DNA from: Clostridia bacterium
GTDB taxonomy: Bacteria; Bacillota; Clostridia; Lachnospirales; Lachnospiraceae
Direction of reading: 5' to 3'
DNA: 51,458 nucleotides
Assembly: GCA_910574835.1 (NCBI GenBank)
Contig: CAJTDE010000012.1
Coordinates: 72,523-123,980, forward strand
Shown: positions 23,703-32,000 of the stretch, in pieces
Numbering within the stretch: position 1 is the first letter of the stretch
Layout: every line of letters starts with the position of its first letter
Made by a program: the position numbers and the translations under genes
The notes under the pieces: generated by a model
Told to the model about the DNA's origin: nothing
Databases searched by the model: none
What the model saw: the letters and a program-made list of their open reading frames with translations, nothing else

Positions 23703-25056
23703 GCTTCATCAGCTCCTTTCCTTTTTCTTTGTTCTCATCTGCCCGTATGACATTTAATTTTTCCTTGAGGGTGTCGCTGCGGGCTTCGATTCCCTCGCAC
23801 AATCTGACCTCCTTTCGGATTGTTTTCATGCGCCCCGTGATTTCCGACAGCCGAGCCTTGACCGCTTCTTTTTCTTCCCCGACAGATTTTCGGGATTGGG
23901 AGTAAAGCCCCTTACGCTGTTCGGTCAGCTCACTTATCTCGGATTCCAGAGAGCCTTTATAGGACAAAAGCTGCTCCGCCGTGTCGATATGGTTGCGGCA
24001 GAGCAGCCTTGTTTCGTTGGTGATGGCTTCCATCTTCATAAGGTCGTCCTTTAGGAGATAGTGAAGCCGTGCGTAATTCTGTTGTTTCTTTTTTGGCAGG
24101 ATGCCGAGCTTGTAGCAGTAGTGGAGATACAGCCCACGCAAGCCGCCGATTTTCTTGGCATCCTTTAACGTGCCTTTTACCCTTATCACTCTGACCTGCG
24201 GCTGTTCTTTGGAAAAGCTCTGGAACTTGACCGCATAGGAATTTTCCTTGATGCGTTCCGTTATCCGCTCATTGGTGTAGTCATCGCCGAGCTTATAGAG
24301 CCGCTTCGGTCTTTGCCATCCTTTTCCGATTATCGTCCAATATTTTCGGTTGGGGTCAAAATTGATGCGGTATCCCATTTCCGACAACTGGCGGTCAAAG
24401 TCTTTCAGCGTGAACGATTTTGAGATGGCTTCGTCCACCGCCTGCCGTGCCACGGTATCCCTTGTGGGTAAGCCCTGCTTCTCGGCTTGGCATAGGACAT
24501 AGGGCTTCTTCCTGCCGCTTGGGTGTTCGATGACCGATAAGGAATACTCACGACACAATTCATCCGAACGCTGGCGGAGCAGACGCAGATTCTTCTTGTT
24601 GTCGTGGTAGTGCCTGCCGTCAATATAAGAAATGGAGTTGACGACAAAGTGGTTGTGCAGGCAGTCCGTATTTAAGTGGGTTGCCACAATCACTTGGAAC
24701 CTGCCGCCCCACATCTTCTCCGCCAGCTTCACGCCGACCTCATGTGCCTGCTCTGGCGTGACCTCGCCCGCTTTAAAACTCTGGAAGCCGTGATAGCAGA
24801 CAATCTCGCTCTGGTCGTTCCATTGGGCTTTTGCCATCATCATCTCGTCCCTTGCGGTGGCAGGGTCGCAGTTTACGCCCGTGACGAAAAACTGATGCTC
24901 GGTCTTGTCCCCATTGGTGGCATACTTCATCACGTCGCCCATCGCCTGCAAATCCGCATCCGTGTATTTTGGGTTGGCGGTCTTTTCTGGGTTCTCCGCA
25001 TAGTCGATGGGGTGGTCGAGCCTGCCCTTTACGTCCCATATCTCGCAGACCGCCAT
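23644..25056 (-). CDS. MOBP-type relaxase
   Basis: A 470-residue relaxase that would nick the transfer origin and stay linked to the 5' end. The N-terminal block DYAENPEKTANPKYTD contains the family's Y..NPEKT motif, with Tyr19 the candidate nucleophile. The metal-binding triad lies in ATHLNTDCLHNHFVVNS (His127, His134, His136). The C-terminal half is helical and charged, with a coiled coil. The ATG at 25056 shares its A with the TGA of mobC, so relaxase and MobC are translationally coupled. A longer frame upstream runs through mobC and is rejected. The sequence is complete. Confidence 0.9.
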   Translation of the reverse strand: MAVCEIWDVKGRLDHPIDYAENPEKTANPKYTDADLQAMGDVMKYATNGDKTEHQFFVTGVNCDPATARDEMMMAKAQWNDQSEIVCYHGFQSFKAGEVTPEQAHEVGVKLAEKMWGGRFQVIVATHLNTDCLHNHFVVNSISYIDGRHYHDNKKNLRLLRQRSDELCREYSLSVIEHPSGRKKPYVLCQAEKQGLPTRDTVARQAVDEAISKSFTLKDFDRQLSEMGYRINFDPNRKYWTIIGKGWQRPKRLYKLGDDYTNERITERIKENSYAVKFQSFSKEQPQVRVIRVKGTLKDAKKIGGLRGLYLHYCYKLGILPKKKQQNYARLHYLLKDDLMKMEAITNETRLLCRNHIDTAEQLLSYKGSLESEISELTEQRKGLYSQSRKSVGEEKEAVKARLSEITGRMKTIRKEVRLCEGIEARSDTLKEKLNVIRADENKEKGKELMKHEHRRRSGGANRKDELGGI

Positions 25057-25388
25057 CAGCCAGACATCTTCCTCGGAACAAGGTAGCACCTGCCCACGTC
25101 CAGACGGAAATCCCGCCACCGCTTCGCTTCGTCGTAGAGCATCGGCGTGTCCACAAAGTTTAAGGCGTTCGCCTTTGCCGCAAGCTGGTTGATGCGGTTG
25201 CCGATGGCGGACAGCTCCCGCATGATTTTATAAAACTCTGGGTCTGGCTTCTCGCACAGGCGGTAGCCCATGACCATCGACTGGAGCAGGGCTTGTCTGG
25301 AGTGTCCCGACCTTTCCGCAAGGGAGCAGAGGTATTCAGCTTCTTCCTCGGTCAGTCGGAACAGTATCTGCACGTTTCGTTTCCGCAT
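25056..25388 (-). CDS. mobC: MobC-family relaxosome accessory protein
   Basis: A 110-residue DNA-binding protein of the MobC/ribbon-helix-helix type. It begins MRKRNVQILFRLTEEEAEYL, a ribbon strand followed by helices. The middle, REL SAIGNRINQLAAKANA, is the conserved MobC motif (IGxNxNQLAxxAN-like). MobC proteins bind near oriT and help the relaxase open DNA. The gene overlaps both the DUF3789-like gene (53 nt) and the relaxase. Hairpins 130-210 bp upstream are the candidate binding region. Confidence 0.88.
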   Translation of the reverse strand: MRKRNVQILFRLTEEEAEYLCSLAERSGHSRQALLQSMVMGYRLCEKPDPEFYKIMRELSAIGNRINQLAAKANALNFVDTPMLYDEAKRWRDFRLDVGRCYLVPRKMSG

Positions 25389-25500
25389 CCAAATCCCCCT
25401 TTCCCTCGGAAAGCCTGTTAATCTGCAGCACGCACATACACGCCACGCCGACCATGCCGCCGAGCGTTGTGCCGAGGATAAAATATAAGAAATTACTCAT
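25336..25500 (-). CDS. DUF3789-like small membrane protein (54 aa)
   Basis: A 54-residue protein with one N-terminal membrane helix, MSNFLYFILGTTLGGMVGVA followed by CMCVLQINRLSE, and a charged tail. I recall this layout as DUF3789, small single-pass proteins often next to mobilisation genes. The ATG at 25500 follows AAAGGAA, and the gene overlaps mobC by 53 nt in another frame. Its role is unknown. The Gly-rich helix with Cys-Met-Cys suggests a membrane-inserted adaptor. Confidence 0.65.
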   Translation of the reverse strand: MSNFLYFILGTTLGGMVGVACMCVLQINRLSEGKGDLDAETKRADTVPTDRGRS

Positions 25501-25520
25501 TCTTGGATTCCTTTCTGTGA

Positions 25521-25597
25521 CCGCCGTACCGCACACGGCATGGCGGCATACTTTAACATTGTTCTTTTAACGGGGTATTAGGGGAACTGTCCCCTAA
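25521..25597. other. Candidate oriT region: two strong hairpins upstream of mobC
   Basis: Two stems lie in the gene-free gap before the DUF3789-like/mobC/relaxase genes. At 25521-25546, CCGCC...GGCGG extends to about 11 bp around CACA, with one mismatch and one wobble. At 25578-25597, TTAGGGGAACTGTCCCCTAA has perfect 8-bp arms and a 4-base loop. Neither has a T tract. MOBP origins usually combine inverted repeats with a nearby nick site next to mobC, so this is the best oriT candidate in the window. I could not assign a nick sequence. Confidence 0.45.
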
Positions 25598-25660
25598 CAA
25601 GCGAATTTTGTTTCCATCGGCAGATGGATAACCAAATTCAGTGCTTGGTAAGACGTGTCT

Positions 25661-25951
25661 TTAATCCCCACCCTCATGACAGCATCCTTTACATACCGTT
25701 CTGAAGCACGGACACTCCGAACAGCAGCCGTCCTCAAAATCCTCTCCCTCGGATTCGATTTCTTCCCCTGCATCCTCCATAGGGTCGTTAATCTCGGCTT
25801 CGCCGCAGACAAAATCCTCTTGGGAAAACTTCACAAGGTCGGTATCAAACAGGACGGTCTTTAACTTCTCCGCCGCCTGTTCGGGGCTGTCGGCATGGAT
25901 GGAAACGGTCTTTGCATAGTGGGCGACAAGGGTCACTTCATAGTTTTTCAA
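25661..25951 (-). CDS. DpnD/PcfM-like small protein with Cys-rich tail
   Basis: A 96-residue protein. The N-terminal half YEVTLVAHYAKTVSIHADSP followed by EQAAEKLKTVLFDT has the strand-helix pattern of DpnD/PcfM-like small domains. Then comes an acidic linker (EDAGEEIESEGEDFED) and a tail with seven cysteines (GCCSECPCFRTVCKGCC), possibly a metal site. The start is a TTG nine bases after GGAGG; no ATG fits. It stands alone between the primase and the oriT candidate. The family call is tentative and the function unknown. Confidence 0.6.
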   Translation of the reverse strand: MKNYEVTLVAHYAKTVSIHADSPEQAAEKLKTVLFDTDLVKFSQEDFVCGEAEINDPMEDAGEEIESEGEDFEDGCCSECPCFRTVCKGCCHEGGD

Positions 25952-26024
25952 TCGGTCTTTCCTCCCTTTTGGTCTTAAATTTAATGATAGTTACGTTGTT
26001 CCTAACAGAAAAATCTTCACGCAG

Positions 26025-27014
26025 TCAGCGGGCATCCCTTCTTTCACGGCTCGGTTTCTGCCTTGCAATCCCCAGATAGGACATTAAAAAATCGTTGAAG
26101 TCCTTGCCAACTGGCGGCGGTTCATCAACGATTTGGTAGTCTTTCTGCAATAATTCTTTCAATGCGGCGGTACATAAACGACCTGCCCTGTCCTTATCCA
26201 GATGCAGAAATATGGTCTTGATTTGTGGATTTGCTTTCAAAAAAGTCGTGAGGGCAATAGGAATTTTGCTTTCTTTCAGCTCTTTCTTCGGCTGATATAC
26301 GCCCGACAACGAGAGAAGATTCTCTGCCTTATAATCCTTTCCCTCGCATTTTAAATAGGTGGCATAGGATAATAAATCAATGGCGGCTTCAAATAAATGC
26401 ACGGCATCGGTCGGGTCTTTTGCCAGAAGCCGAAACGAATACCGCTTGTCGCTGCCCGATGCGTCACGCTTGAAGTTCCCCATCGTGCCACGGCAGGCAG
26501 CATATTTTGGCGTTCCGTTCTCATCTTTCCCGATAAAAACGGCGTTGTGGTAGTCGGCACTCTCGAAAATAATCCCCTCGGCAATGCACTCTTGAATAAT
26601 CTGGTAGTCAATGCCACGCCCGAAAAGATACTCTGCCACCCTGTCACAATTTTTGTTCTTCGGCGGCAGGAGCAGCACCTTTGGCTCGTCTTTCTTCACG
26701 GCAGGGGGCGGCGGTTTCCAGTCCGCCATCGTCTGCCCCGTGAGGGTTTCCACGGCTTCCACAAATCCGTATTCCTTGACTTTCATCAGATAGTCAAGGG
26801 CAGAATAGCCGCCGAAGCCCCTCGACCACCAGTACCATTTTCCGTTGGAAATCTTTAGGCTGTCATGCTCGGCGGTACAGTAGACGTTCGTCGTGCCTTT
26901 GACTTTGACAAGGTTGCTCGGCTCATAGGCTCTAAGATAGGAGAGTAAATCTATCTGCCTTGCCTGCTCAAGCACGTCGGGGTCAATCTGCACATAGGGT
27001 CTGTTACTTCTCAT
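26025..27014 (-). CDS. DUF3991/Toprim-type DNA primase-like protein
   Basis: A 329-residue protein. The N-terminal domain, IDLLSYLRAYEPSNLVKVKG ending near SLKISNGKWYWWSRGFGGYS, resembles the DUF3991/zinc-binding-like domain of mobile-element primases. The C-terminal half is a Toprim-like fold with an acidic cluster IKTIFLHLDKDRAGRLCTAA. Such proteins may prime the complementary strand after transfer or rolling replication. GGAGGTGAT precedes the ATG. The protein ends KPSRERRDAR. A hairpin with AGCCGA/TCGGCT arms lies at 27045-27080 in its leader. Confidence 0.82.
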   Translation of the reverse strand: MRSNRPYVQIDPDVLEQARQIDLLSYLRAYEPSNLVKVKGTTNVYCTAEHDSLKISNGKWYWWSRGFGGYSALDYLMKVKEYGFVEAVETLTGQTMADWKPPPPAVKKDEPKVLLLPPKNKNCDRVAEYLFGRGIDYQIIQECIAEGIIFESADYHNAVFIGKDENGTPKYAACRGTMGNFKRDASGSDKRYSFRLLAKDPTDAVHLFEAAIDLLSYATYLKCEGKDYKAENLLSLSGVYQPKKELKESKIPIALTTFLKANPQIKTIFLHLDKDRAGRLCTAALKELLQKDYQIVDEPPPVGKDFNDFLMSYLGIARQKPSRERRDAR

Positions 27015-27044
27015 TCAAATAAAATCACCTCCAGAAATGAATTT

Positions 27045-27080
27045 AGCCGAAGGATTTTCGCTAATGAAAACCTCTCGGCT
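27045..27080 (-). promoter_or_regulatory. Leader hairpin of the primase gene
   Basis: AGCCGA and TCGGCT arms with inner AGG/CCT pairing lie between the cargo genes and the primase start. No T tract follows, so it is not a clear terminator. The same arm sequence occurs in the terminator near 47851-47892, and both are followed on the + strand by CGGCTATGTAA, hinting at a shared ancestral leader. Confidence 0.35.
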
Positions 27081-27202
27081 ATGTAATAAATTCAATATTA
27101 ATTCTAATTTAAGTTGTCTGAAAACCGTAATTTATTGTTTGACAGCATTCTTTCTGTTTCAATCTACAACATTCTCTCAATTATAATGACTAAAGAAAAT
27201 AT

Positions 27203-27925
27203 TTATTCTATTAAATTAGGATATCCTACATCTAAATCATATCCTGTACCATCTTCATTTCGTTTTAATTCGTAATATTGAATATACTCGTTTGTCATGC
27301 TGTCCGCAAACCAGATAAAAAATGTGACTCTTTTTCCCATTTTGTATGTTTGAACATTTAGTAATATTTCTTTTTTCTGATTTACTGTAAATACTTCTTT
27401 AAAGCTTATACCAGTTAAGTTTTCTCCCGTTCCAAAAGTTAAAGTGTTTGCAAATCCGTTTCCTATATTTGTAATAGATAAATATATAGGATAAAACTCT
27501 TGTGTAGCTTTTCCCTCTACATATTTTGGCTCATCTGCGATTTGAAATTTTTTTACAGTTCCAGATGGTTTTCCCACCACTTCTACATTAAGAAATGGCT
27601 GAATACTTTGTCTTTCCTTTTTTCTATCAGCTTCACGGGTAAACTGTATTGTATAAAAAACACCAAAAATTGCAATCGTTCCAGAAAATACACCACCAAT
27701 GATGCCACCCCAGTACGATGCTAGCGACCCAATCCAAGTTGCGTTAGCATCATTATCAATGGATAATTTGCCTATACTACATCGTATCACCTCTTCACAC
27801 TTCAAGGACAATAATACAAATAAAATAGCGATAATGATACCCATTAAAACTGGCTTTATCCATTTTTTCTTTTTGCGTTTTAATTGATTCTTTCCAAATC
27901 GCGATATATCCATTTCATTTTTCAT
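27203..27925 (-). CDS. Cargo protein with two membrane helices, unknown function (240 aa)
   Basis: A 240-residue protein from an AT-rich island. A basic N-terminus (QLKRKKKKW) leads into a helix at about residues 27-46. A second helix, SYWGGIIGGVFSGTIAIFGV, lies near 68-87 and is followed by a charged segment TREADRKKERQSIQPFL and a soluble beta-rich domain. Such proteins, with W.G..SYWGG and IQPFL motifs, are scattered in Firmicute accessory regions; I recall them as uncharacterised. It follows the nucleotide kinase-like gene by 73 nt, with a 13-codon frame ending right before its ATG. Composition sets both genes apart from the backbone. A defence role is conceivable but unproven. Confidence 0.6.
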   Translation of the reverse strand: MKNEMDISRFGKNQLKRKKKKWIKPVLMGIIIAILFVLLSLKCEEVIRCSIGKLSIDNDANATWIGSLASYWGGIIGGVFSGTIAIFGVFYTIQFTREADRKKERQSIQPFLNVEVVGKPSGTVKKFQIADEPKYVEGKATQEFYPIYLSITNIGNGFANTLTFGTGENLTGISFKEVFTVNQKKEILLNVQTYKMGKRVTFFIWFADSMTNEYIQYYELKRNEDGTGYDLDVGYPNLIE

Positions 27926-27998
27926 TTACTCAACCGCCTTTTCAAATGCCACCGTCTGCTCCTTCATAGAAATCTTCTTAATCAATTTTTACCGTTTA

Positions 27999-28514
27999 TT
28001 ATTTTATCATTTTAATAATTTTCTCTGCGACACTATCTATATTCATATCTGATGTATCTATTCTAACTGCATCAGAATAATGATTTTTCAAATATATAGT
28101 TGCAGTTTGAAAATACGTTTTTGCTAAATCCACATCTCTATTTTCTTGGTTTTCTATACGTTGATACAAAATCTTTTCTGATGCAGTTAAGATAAAATGA
28201 TAGCATTCAACATCTACAAAAGTATTTACAAGTTTCTGATTACAATAATCATTAATCAATGCAATCGGAACAATTATATAATCATAATCTCCGCCTTGTA
28301 TCAAAGTCAATATTTTATTTCTAAGTGCATCAATCAAATATCTTTTCGCTTCAGGATACCTTTCTCCAAAAAAATCAGAAATAGAATTTGGTTTATATTC
28401 CTTTTGCAAAGCATCAAACTCAAGTAAACACATATTATTAATTCTTTTAGCAATTACATTGGCAACAGCAGTCTTTCCACTCCCAAAAGTTCCATCTATC
28501 CATATTATTTTCAT
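27999..28514 (-). CDS. P-loop nucleotide kinase-like cargo protein (TmrB-like)
   Basis: A 171-residue soluble protein. The Walker A motif is IDGTFGSGKTAVANV (about residues 6-20). A switch-like LEFDALQKEY follows at about 32-41, and a lid region ILYQRIENQENRDVDLAKTY has Arg residues, as in adenylate kinase-like folds and TmrB. TmrB binds ATP and confers tunicamycin resistance, and other members phosphorylate small molecules. The substrate here cannot be inferred. A promoter TTGAAA-17-TACAAT lies 34 bp upstream, and AGGTGAG precedes the ATG. The gene is much more AT-rich than its neighbours and is probably a recent acquisition together with 27203-27925. Confidence 0.65.
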   Translation of the reverse strand: MKIIWIDGTFGSGKTAVANVIAKRINNMCLLEFDALQKEYKPNSISDFFGERYPEAKRYLIDALRNKILTLIQGGDYDYIIVPIALINDYCNQKLVNTFVDVECYHFILTASEKILYQRIENQENRDVDLAKTYFQTATIYLKNHYSDAVRIDTSDMNIDSVAEKIIKMIK

Positions 28515-28547
28515 ATTCTCACCTGCAACTTCTTATTTATTGCTCTT

Positions 28548-28576
28548 ATTGTACATCCAGATTATGAATTTTTCAA
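28548..28576 (-). promoter_or_regulatory. Promoter of the AT-rich cargo pair
   Basis: On the minus strand TTGAAA and TACAAT are separated by exactly 17 bases, a near-consensus vegetative promoter, 34 bp before the kinase-like ATG. The upstream gene ends in its own terminator at 28633-28673. The cargo pair is therefore an independent transcription unit inside the operon. Confidence 0.6.
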
Positions 28577-28632
28577 GCCAGTCAAGCTATTGCATTTCTG
28601 CTCCATAGAAATATTATTCCTTTTAAGCTATA

Positions 28633-28673
28633 TAAAAAGACGGCATCAACACTCACGCCAATACCGCCTTTTT
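28633..28673 (-). terminator. Terminator upstream of the cargo pair
   Basis: On the minus strand GGCGGTATT pairs with GATGCCGTC, nine pairs including wobbles, and CTTTTTATAT follows. It stops transcription from the helicase and small-gene block just after the 109-residue gene. Confidence 0.55.
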
Positions 28674-28686
28674 CTCGGTCAGTCCG

Positions 28687-29016
28687 TTATAAAATCCCTG
28701 CCTTTTTCAGATACCCCACGCTGTCATAGCAGCCACGGAAGTAGACCGACTGCATCTCCATGTCTGTAAGTTTGTTCCTAAGCTCCATCACTTTAATCAG
28801 TGCGGCACATTCTTCCTCGGTCAGTTCCGCCGCTGTTTCCGTGTCAAACACGCCTAAGACTTTCGGATGTTTCTCATATAAGCCCTCAATCTCGGCTCTT
28901 ATGGCACGGTATTCCTCATTTTCTTTGGACAGTTTTGCGATGACAGAGCCGAGATATTCATTAAAAACATTGTCATGAACATCTACAAAAGTTTCAAATC
29001 TGAACGCATCAGACAT
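28687..29016 (-). CDS. Conserved ICE protein of unknown function (109 aa)
   Basis: A 109-residue soluble, helical protein: MSDAFRFETFVDVHDNVFNE, then ELTEEECAALIKVMELRNKL, ending YFRGCYDSVGYLKKAGIL. I believe similar proteins follow the giant helicase in related elements, but I cannot name a function. GGTGAGG precedes the ATG. A promoter with TTGTAT-17-TATAAT lies 36 bp upstream and a terminator directly follows, so it can be expressed alone. Confidence 0.6.
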   Translation of the reverse strand: MSDAFRFETFVDVHDNVFNEYLGSVIAKLSKENEEYRAIRAEIEGLYEKHPKVLGVFDTETAAELTEEECAALIKVMELRNKLTDMEMQSVYFRGCYDSVGYLKKAGIL

Positions 29017-29051
29017 TCTTCCTCACCTCCGATTTTTTCTAATCGTCCTTT

Positions 29052-29080
29052 ATTATACTGCCCAGAAATACTCAATACAA
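29052..29080 (-). promoter_or_regulatory. Promoter of the 109-residue gene
   Basis: On the minus strand TTGTAT and a perfect TATAAT are spaced by 17 bases in the short gap between the helicase stop and the 28687-29016 gene. The AT-rich gap and the start distance (36 bp) fit a real promoter. Confidence 0.5.
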
Positions 29081-29095
29081 ATGTGCAAACTGGAT

Positions 29096-32000
29096 TTAAC
29101 GCTCCCTGTCCGCACTTTTTTTCTCTGGCTGCTCATCGTTCTGCTCTGGCTCATCGTCAATAACAGTCTTGTCTTTTTCATTCAGATTCAGTTCGATATT
29201 GAGGGCGTTCAGCCGTTCCGTCTTTTCTTTCAGCTCATTTTCAAAGGCAAACGGCTTCTTCACTTCCTCTTTTGCGGTTTCAAGCTGTGCGGTGGTTTCC
29301 TCCTTTCTGGTCTTGGCGGCTTCCAGTCTTGCGGGAAGTTTGGCAATCTCATTCTCAATTCTCGTTAAATTGCCGAGGGCATCCGTTCCTAAATCCACTT
29401 TGTATTTCCTCATTCCGCATAAATTTAAGCAGTAGTGGGCATTGACCGTATCATAGAAAACCTCCATCTGGAAGCCACGGTAGCTGCCGATTTGTATCGG
29501 CTGTGACAGCGGGTTTTCCTTGCAGATGGCAAGGAGCATTTCGCCTGCGTCCGCTTTTTCTTTGTAGGTCACGCCGTTTAAGGTCATCGGGCAGAATTTA
29601 TCCTCGCCCTGCGGCATATGCTGGCTTGCAATCTTGGCATCATTTCCATATCCTACAATGCGTTCCCCATACTCCTTAATCTCCTGCGGGTAGTGCTTCA
29701 GTATCCTGTCCTCAAGGTCGTAATGCTCGGAAAGGTAGCTCTGCTTCAAGACTTTCAGCTTCGCCACCTGCATATCCAAATCCATTTTTTCCTTAAAGCG
29801 TTCATCGCCCGTGGCAAGCATTTTCACCTCCGCAAAAGAGAGGGCGACCTCGTCCACGTCCTCGGCAGAACGCACGGGGCTTTTGCTCGTCATTATCTGG
29901 GAGATGAATTTCTGCTTTCCCTCGACAAGCTGATAGAGATACGCATCAAATGTCTGTTCTGTCACATAGCGGTAAACTTCCACTTCGGGAAACATATTGC
30001 CCTGACGTTCCAGACGACCTTGACGCTGTTCCAAGCATGACGGCTTCCACGGGCAGTCGAGGTTATGAATGGCAATCAGCCTGTCCTGCACGTTTGTACC
30101 TGCGCCCATCTTCTGGGTAGAGCCGAACAATATACGCACTTCGCCGCTCCTTACCTTTGCGAACAGCTCCTTTTTCTGTGCGTCGGTATTCGCTTCATGG
30201 ATGAAACGCACTTGCTCCGCAGGGATTCCACGCCGTATCAACTTTTCCCTCATGTCATCGTAGACATTAAACATGCCGTCATTTTTCGGTGTGCTGAGGT
30301 CGCAAAACAAGAGCTGTGCAGCCTTTGTGTCGGCGTGTCCCTCCCAGATGCGGTACATATTTTCCACGCAGGCGTTGACTTTGCTGTTCGGGTCGTCTGG
30401 CAGCATCGGGTCAATCAATCTCTGGTCTAGGGCAAGCTGCCGCCCGTCGTTTGTCACTTTGAGCATATTATCTGTTTGTGGTTTTACCAGTCTTGCACGG
30501 ATTTTCTCTGCCCGCTTCGCAAGCCCCGCCACCATTTCGCTCTGAATTTCACTCGGTTTGGTCTTGATGTTGTGGTAATTGACCTTTGGCACGGGGAGCT
30601 TTAGCATATCGGCAGTCTGGATGTCCGCAACCTCACGGAACATCTGCATCAGTTCTGGCAGGTTGTAGAACTTCGCAAACCTCGTCTTGGCTCGGTAATT
30701 CGTGCCTTCGGGGGCGAGTTCCAGAGCCGTGACTGTTTCGCCGAACGTGGAAGCCCAACTGTCAAAATGCTGCAACCCGTTCCTTGCGAGGGTGTCATAC
30801 TGCAAGTACCGCTGCACGGAATACATCTCGACCATTGAGTTACTTATAGGCGTTCCCGTTGCGAAAACCACGCCACGGTTGCCCGTGATTTCGTCCAGAT
30901 AACGGCATTTCATAAACAAATCGCTTGACTTCTGGGCTTCGGTCTGGGCGATGCCGCCGACGTTCCGCATCTTTGTGTAAAGGTAAAGGTTCTTGTAAAA
31001 ATGGCTCTCATCTATAAAGAGCCTGTCTATGCCCAGTTCCTCAAAGTTTATCACGCTGTCTTTCCGTTTGGTGTCGTTGAGTTTATCGAGCTTCGCCTTG
31101 ATTGCTTTCCTCGTTTTCATGAGCTGCTTGACCGTGAACTGCTCCCCGTGGGATGCCTGCACGTCGTCTATCCCCATCTCTATATCGTCAAGCTGCCGCA
31201 TGAGCTGTTCCCTCTGGCGTTCCTCGCTGATGGGGATTTTCTCGAACTGGCTATGCCCGATAATCACCGCATCATACGCCCCCGTCGCAATCCTGCCGCA
31301 GAACTTTTTGCGGTTTCCCGTTTCAAAATCCCGCTTGGTAGTCACAAGGATATTGGCAGATGGATAGAGCCTTAAATACTCCGACGCCCACTGCCCGACA
31401 AGGTGATTCGGCACAACAAACATGGATTTCTGGCATAAGCCGAGCCGCTTGCTTTCCTGTGCGGCGGCTACCATTTCAAAGGTTTTTCCCGCACCTACCT
31501 TGTGGGCAAGGAGCGTGTTGCCGCCGTATAGGATATGGGCGATGGCGTTCACTTGATGCGGTCTTAGCTGGATTTCTGGGCTGATGCCTCCAAATGTGAT
31601 ATGGCTTCCGTCGTATTCACGGGGACGGATGGAATTAAATGTGTCATTATAATAGCGTACAAGCCTGTTCCTCCGCTCTGGGTCTTTCCAAATCCAGTCC
31701 TGAAACGCCTGCTTTATCACCTCCTGCTTTGCCTGCGCCGCCGTGGTTTCCTTATGGTTCAGCACCGCTTTTTTATTGTTGTGTTCATCATAAACATAGT
31801 CAAAGATGCGGGTGTCACGGAGATTTAAAGTGTCCTCCATAATGCGGTATGCGCTCGCCCGCTTCGTGCCGTAAGTGCTGTCCGCCTTGACATTCCCAAT
31901 GTCGGAACTCTTATTCTCGATGAACCAGTCGCCGTTATATGCCGTGTAGCGCACTTGCAGCCTGCCCGCCGCATAGCTTGACGGCGTTAAAAGCTCCATC

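Noticed and set aside
25594-25812. 72-codon minus-strand frame next to the oriT candidate
   Set aside because: It overlaps the DpnD/PcfM-like gene in another frame and has no ribosome binding site.
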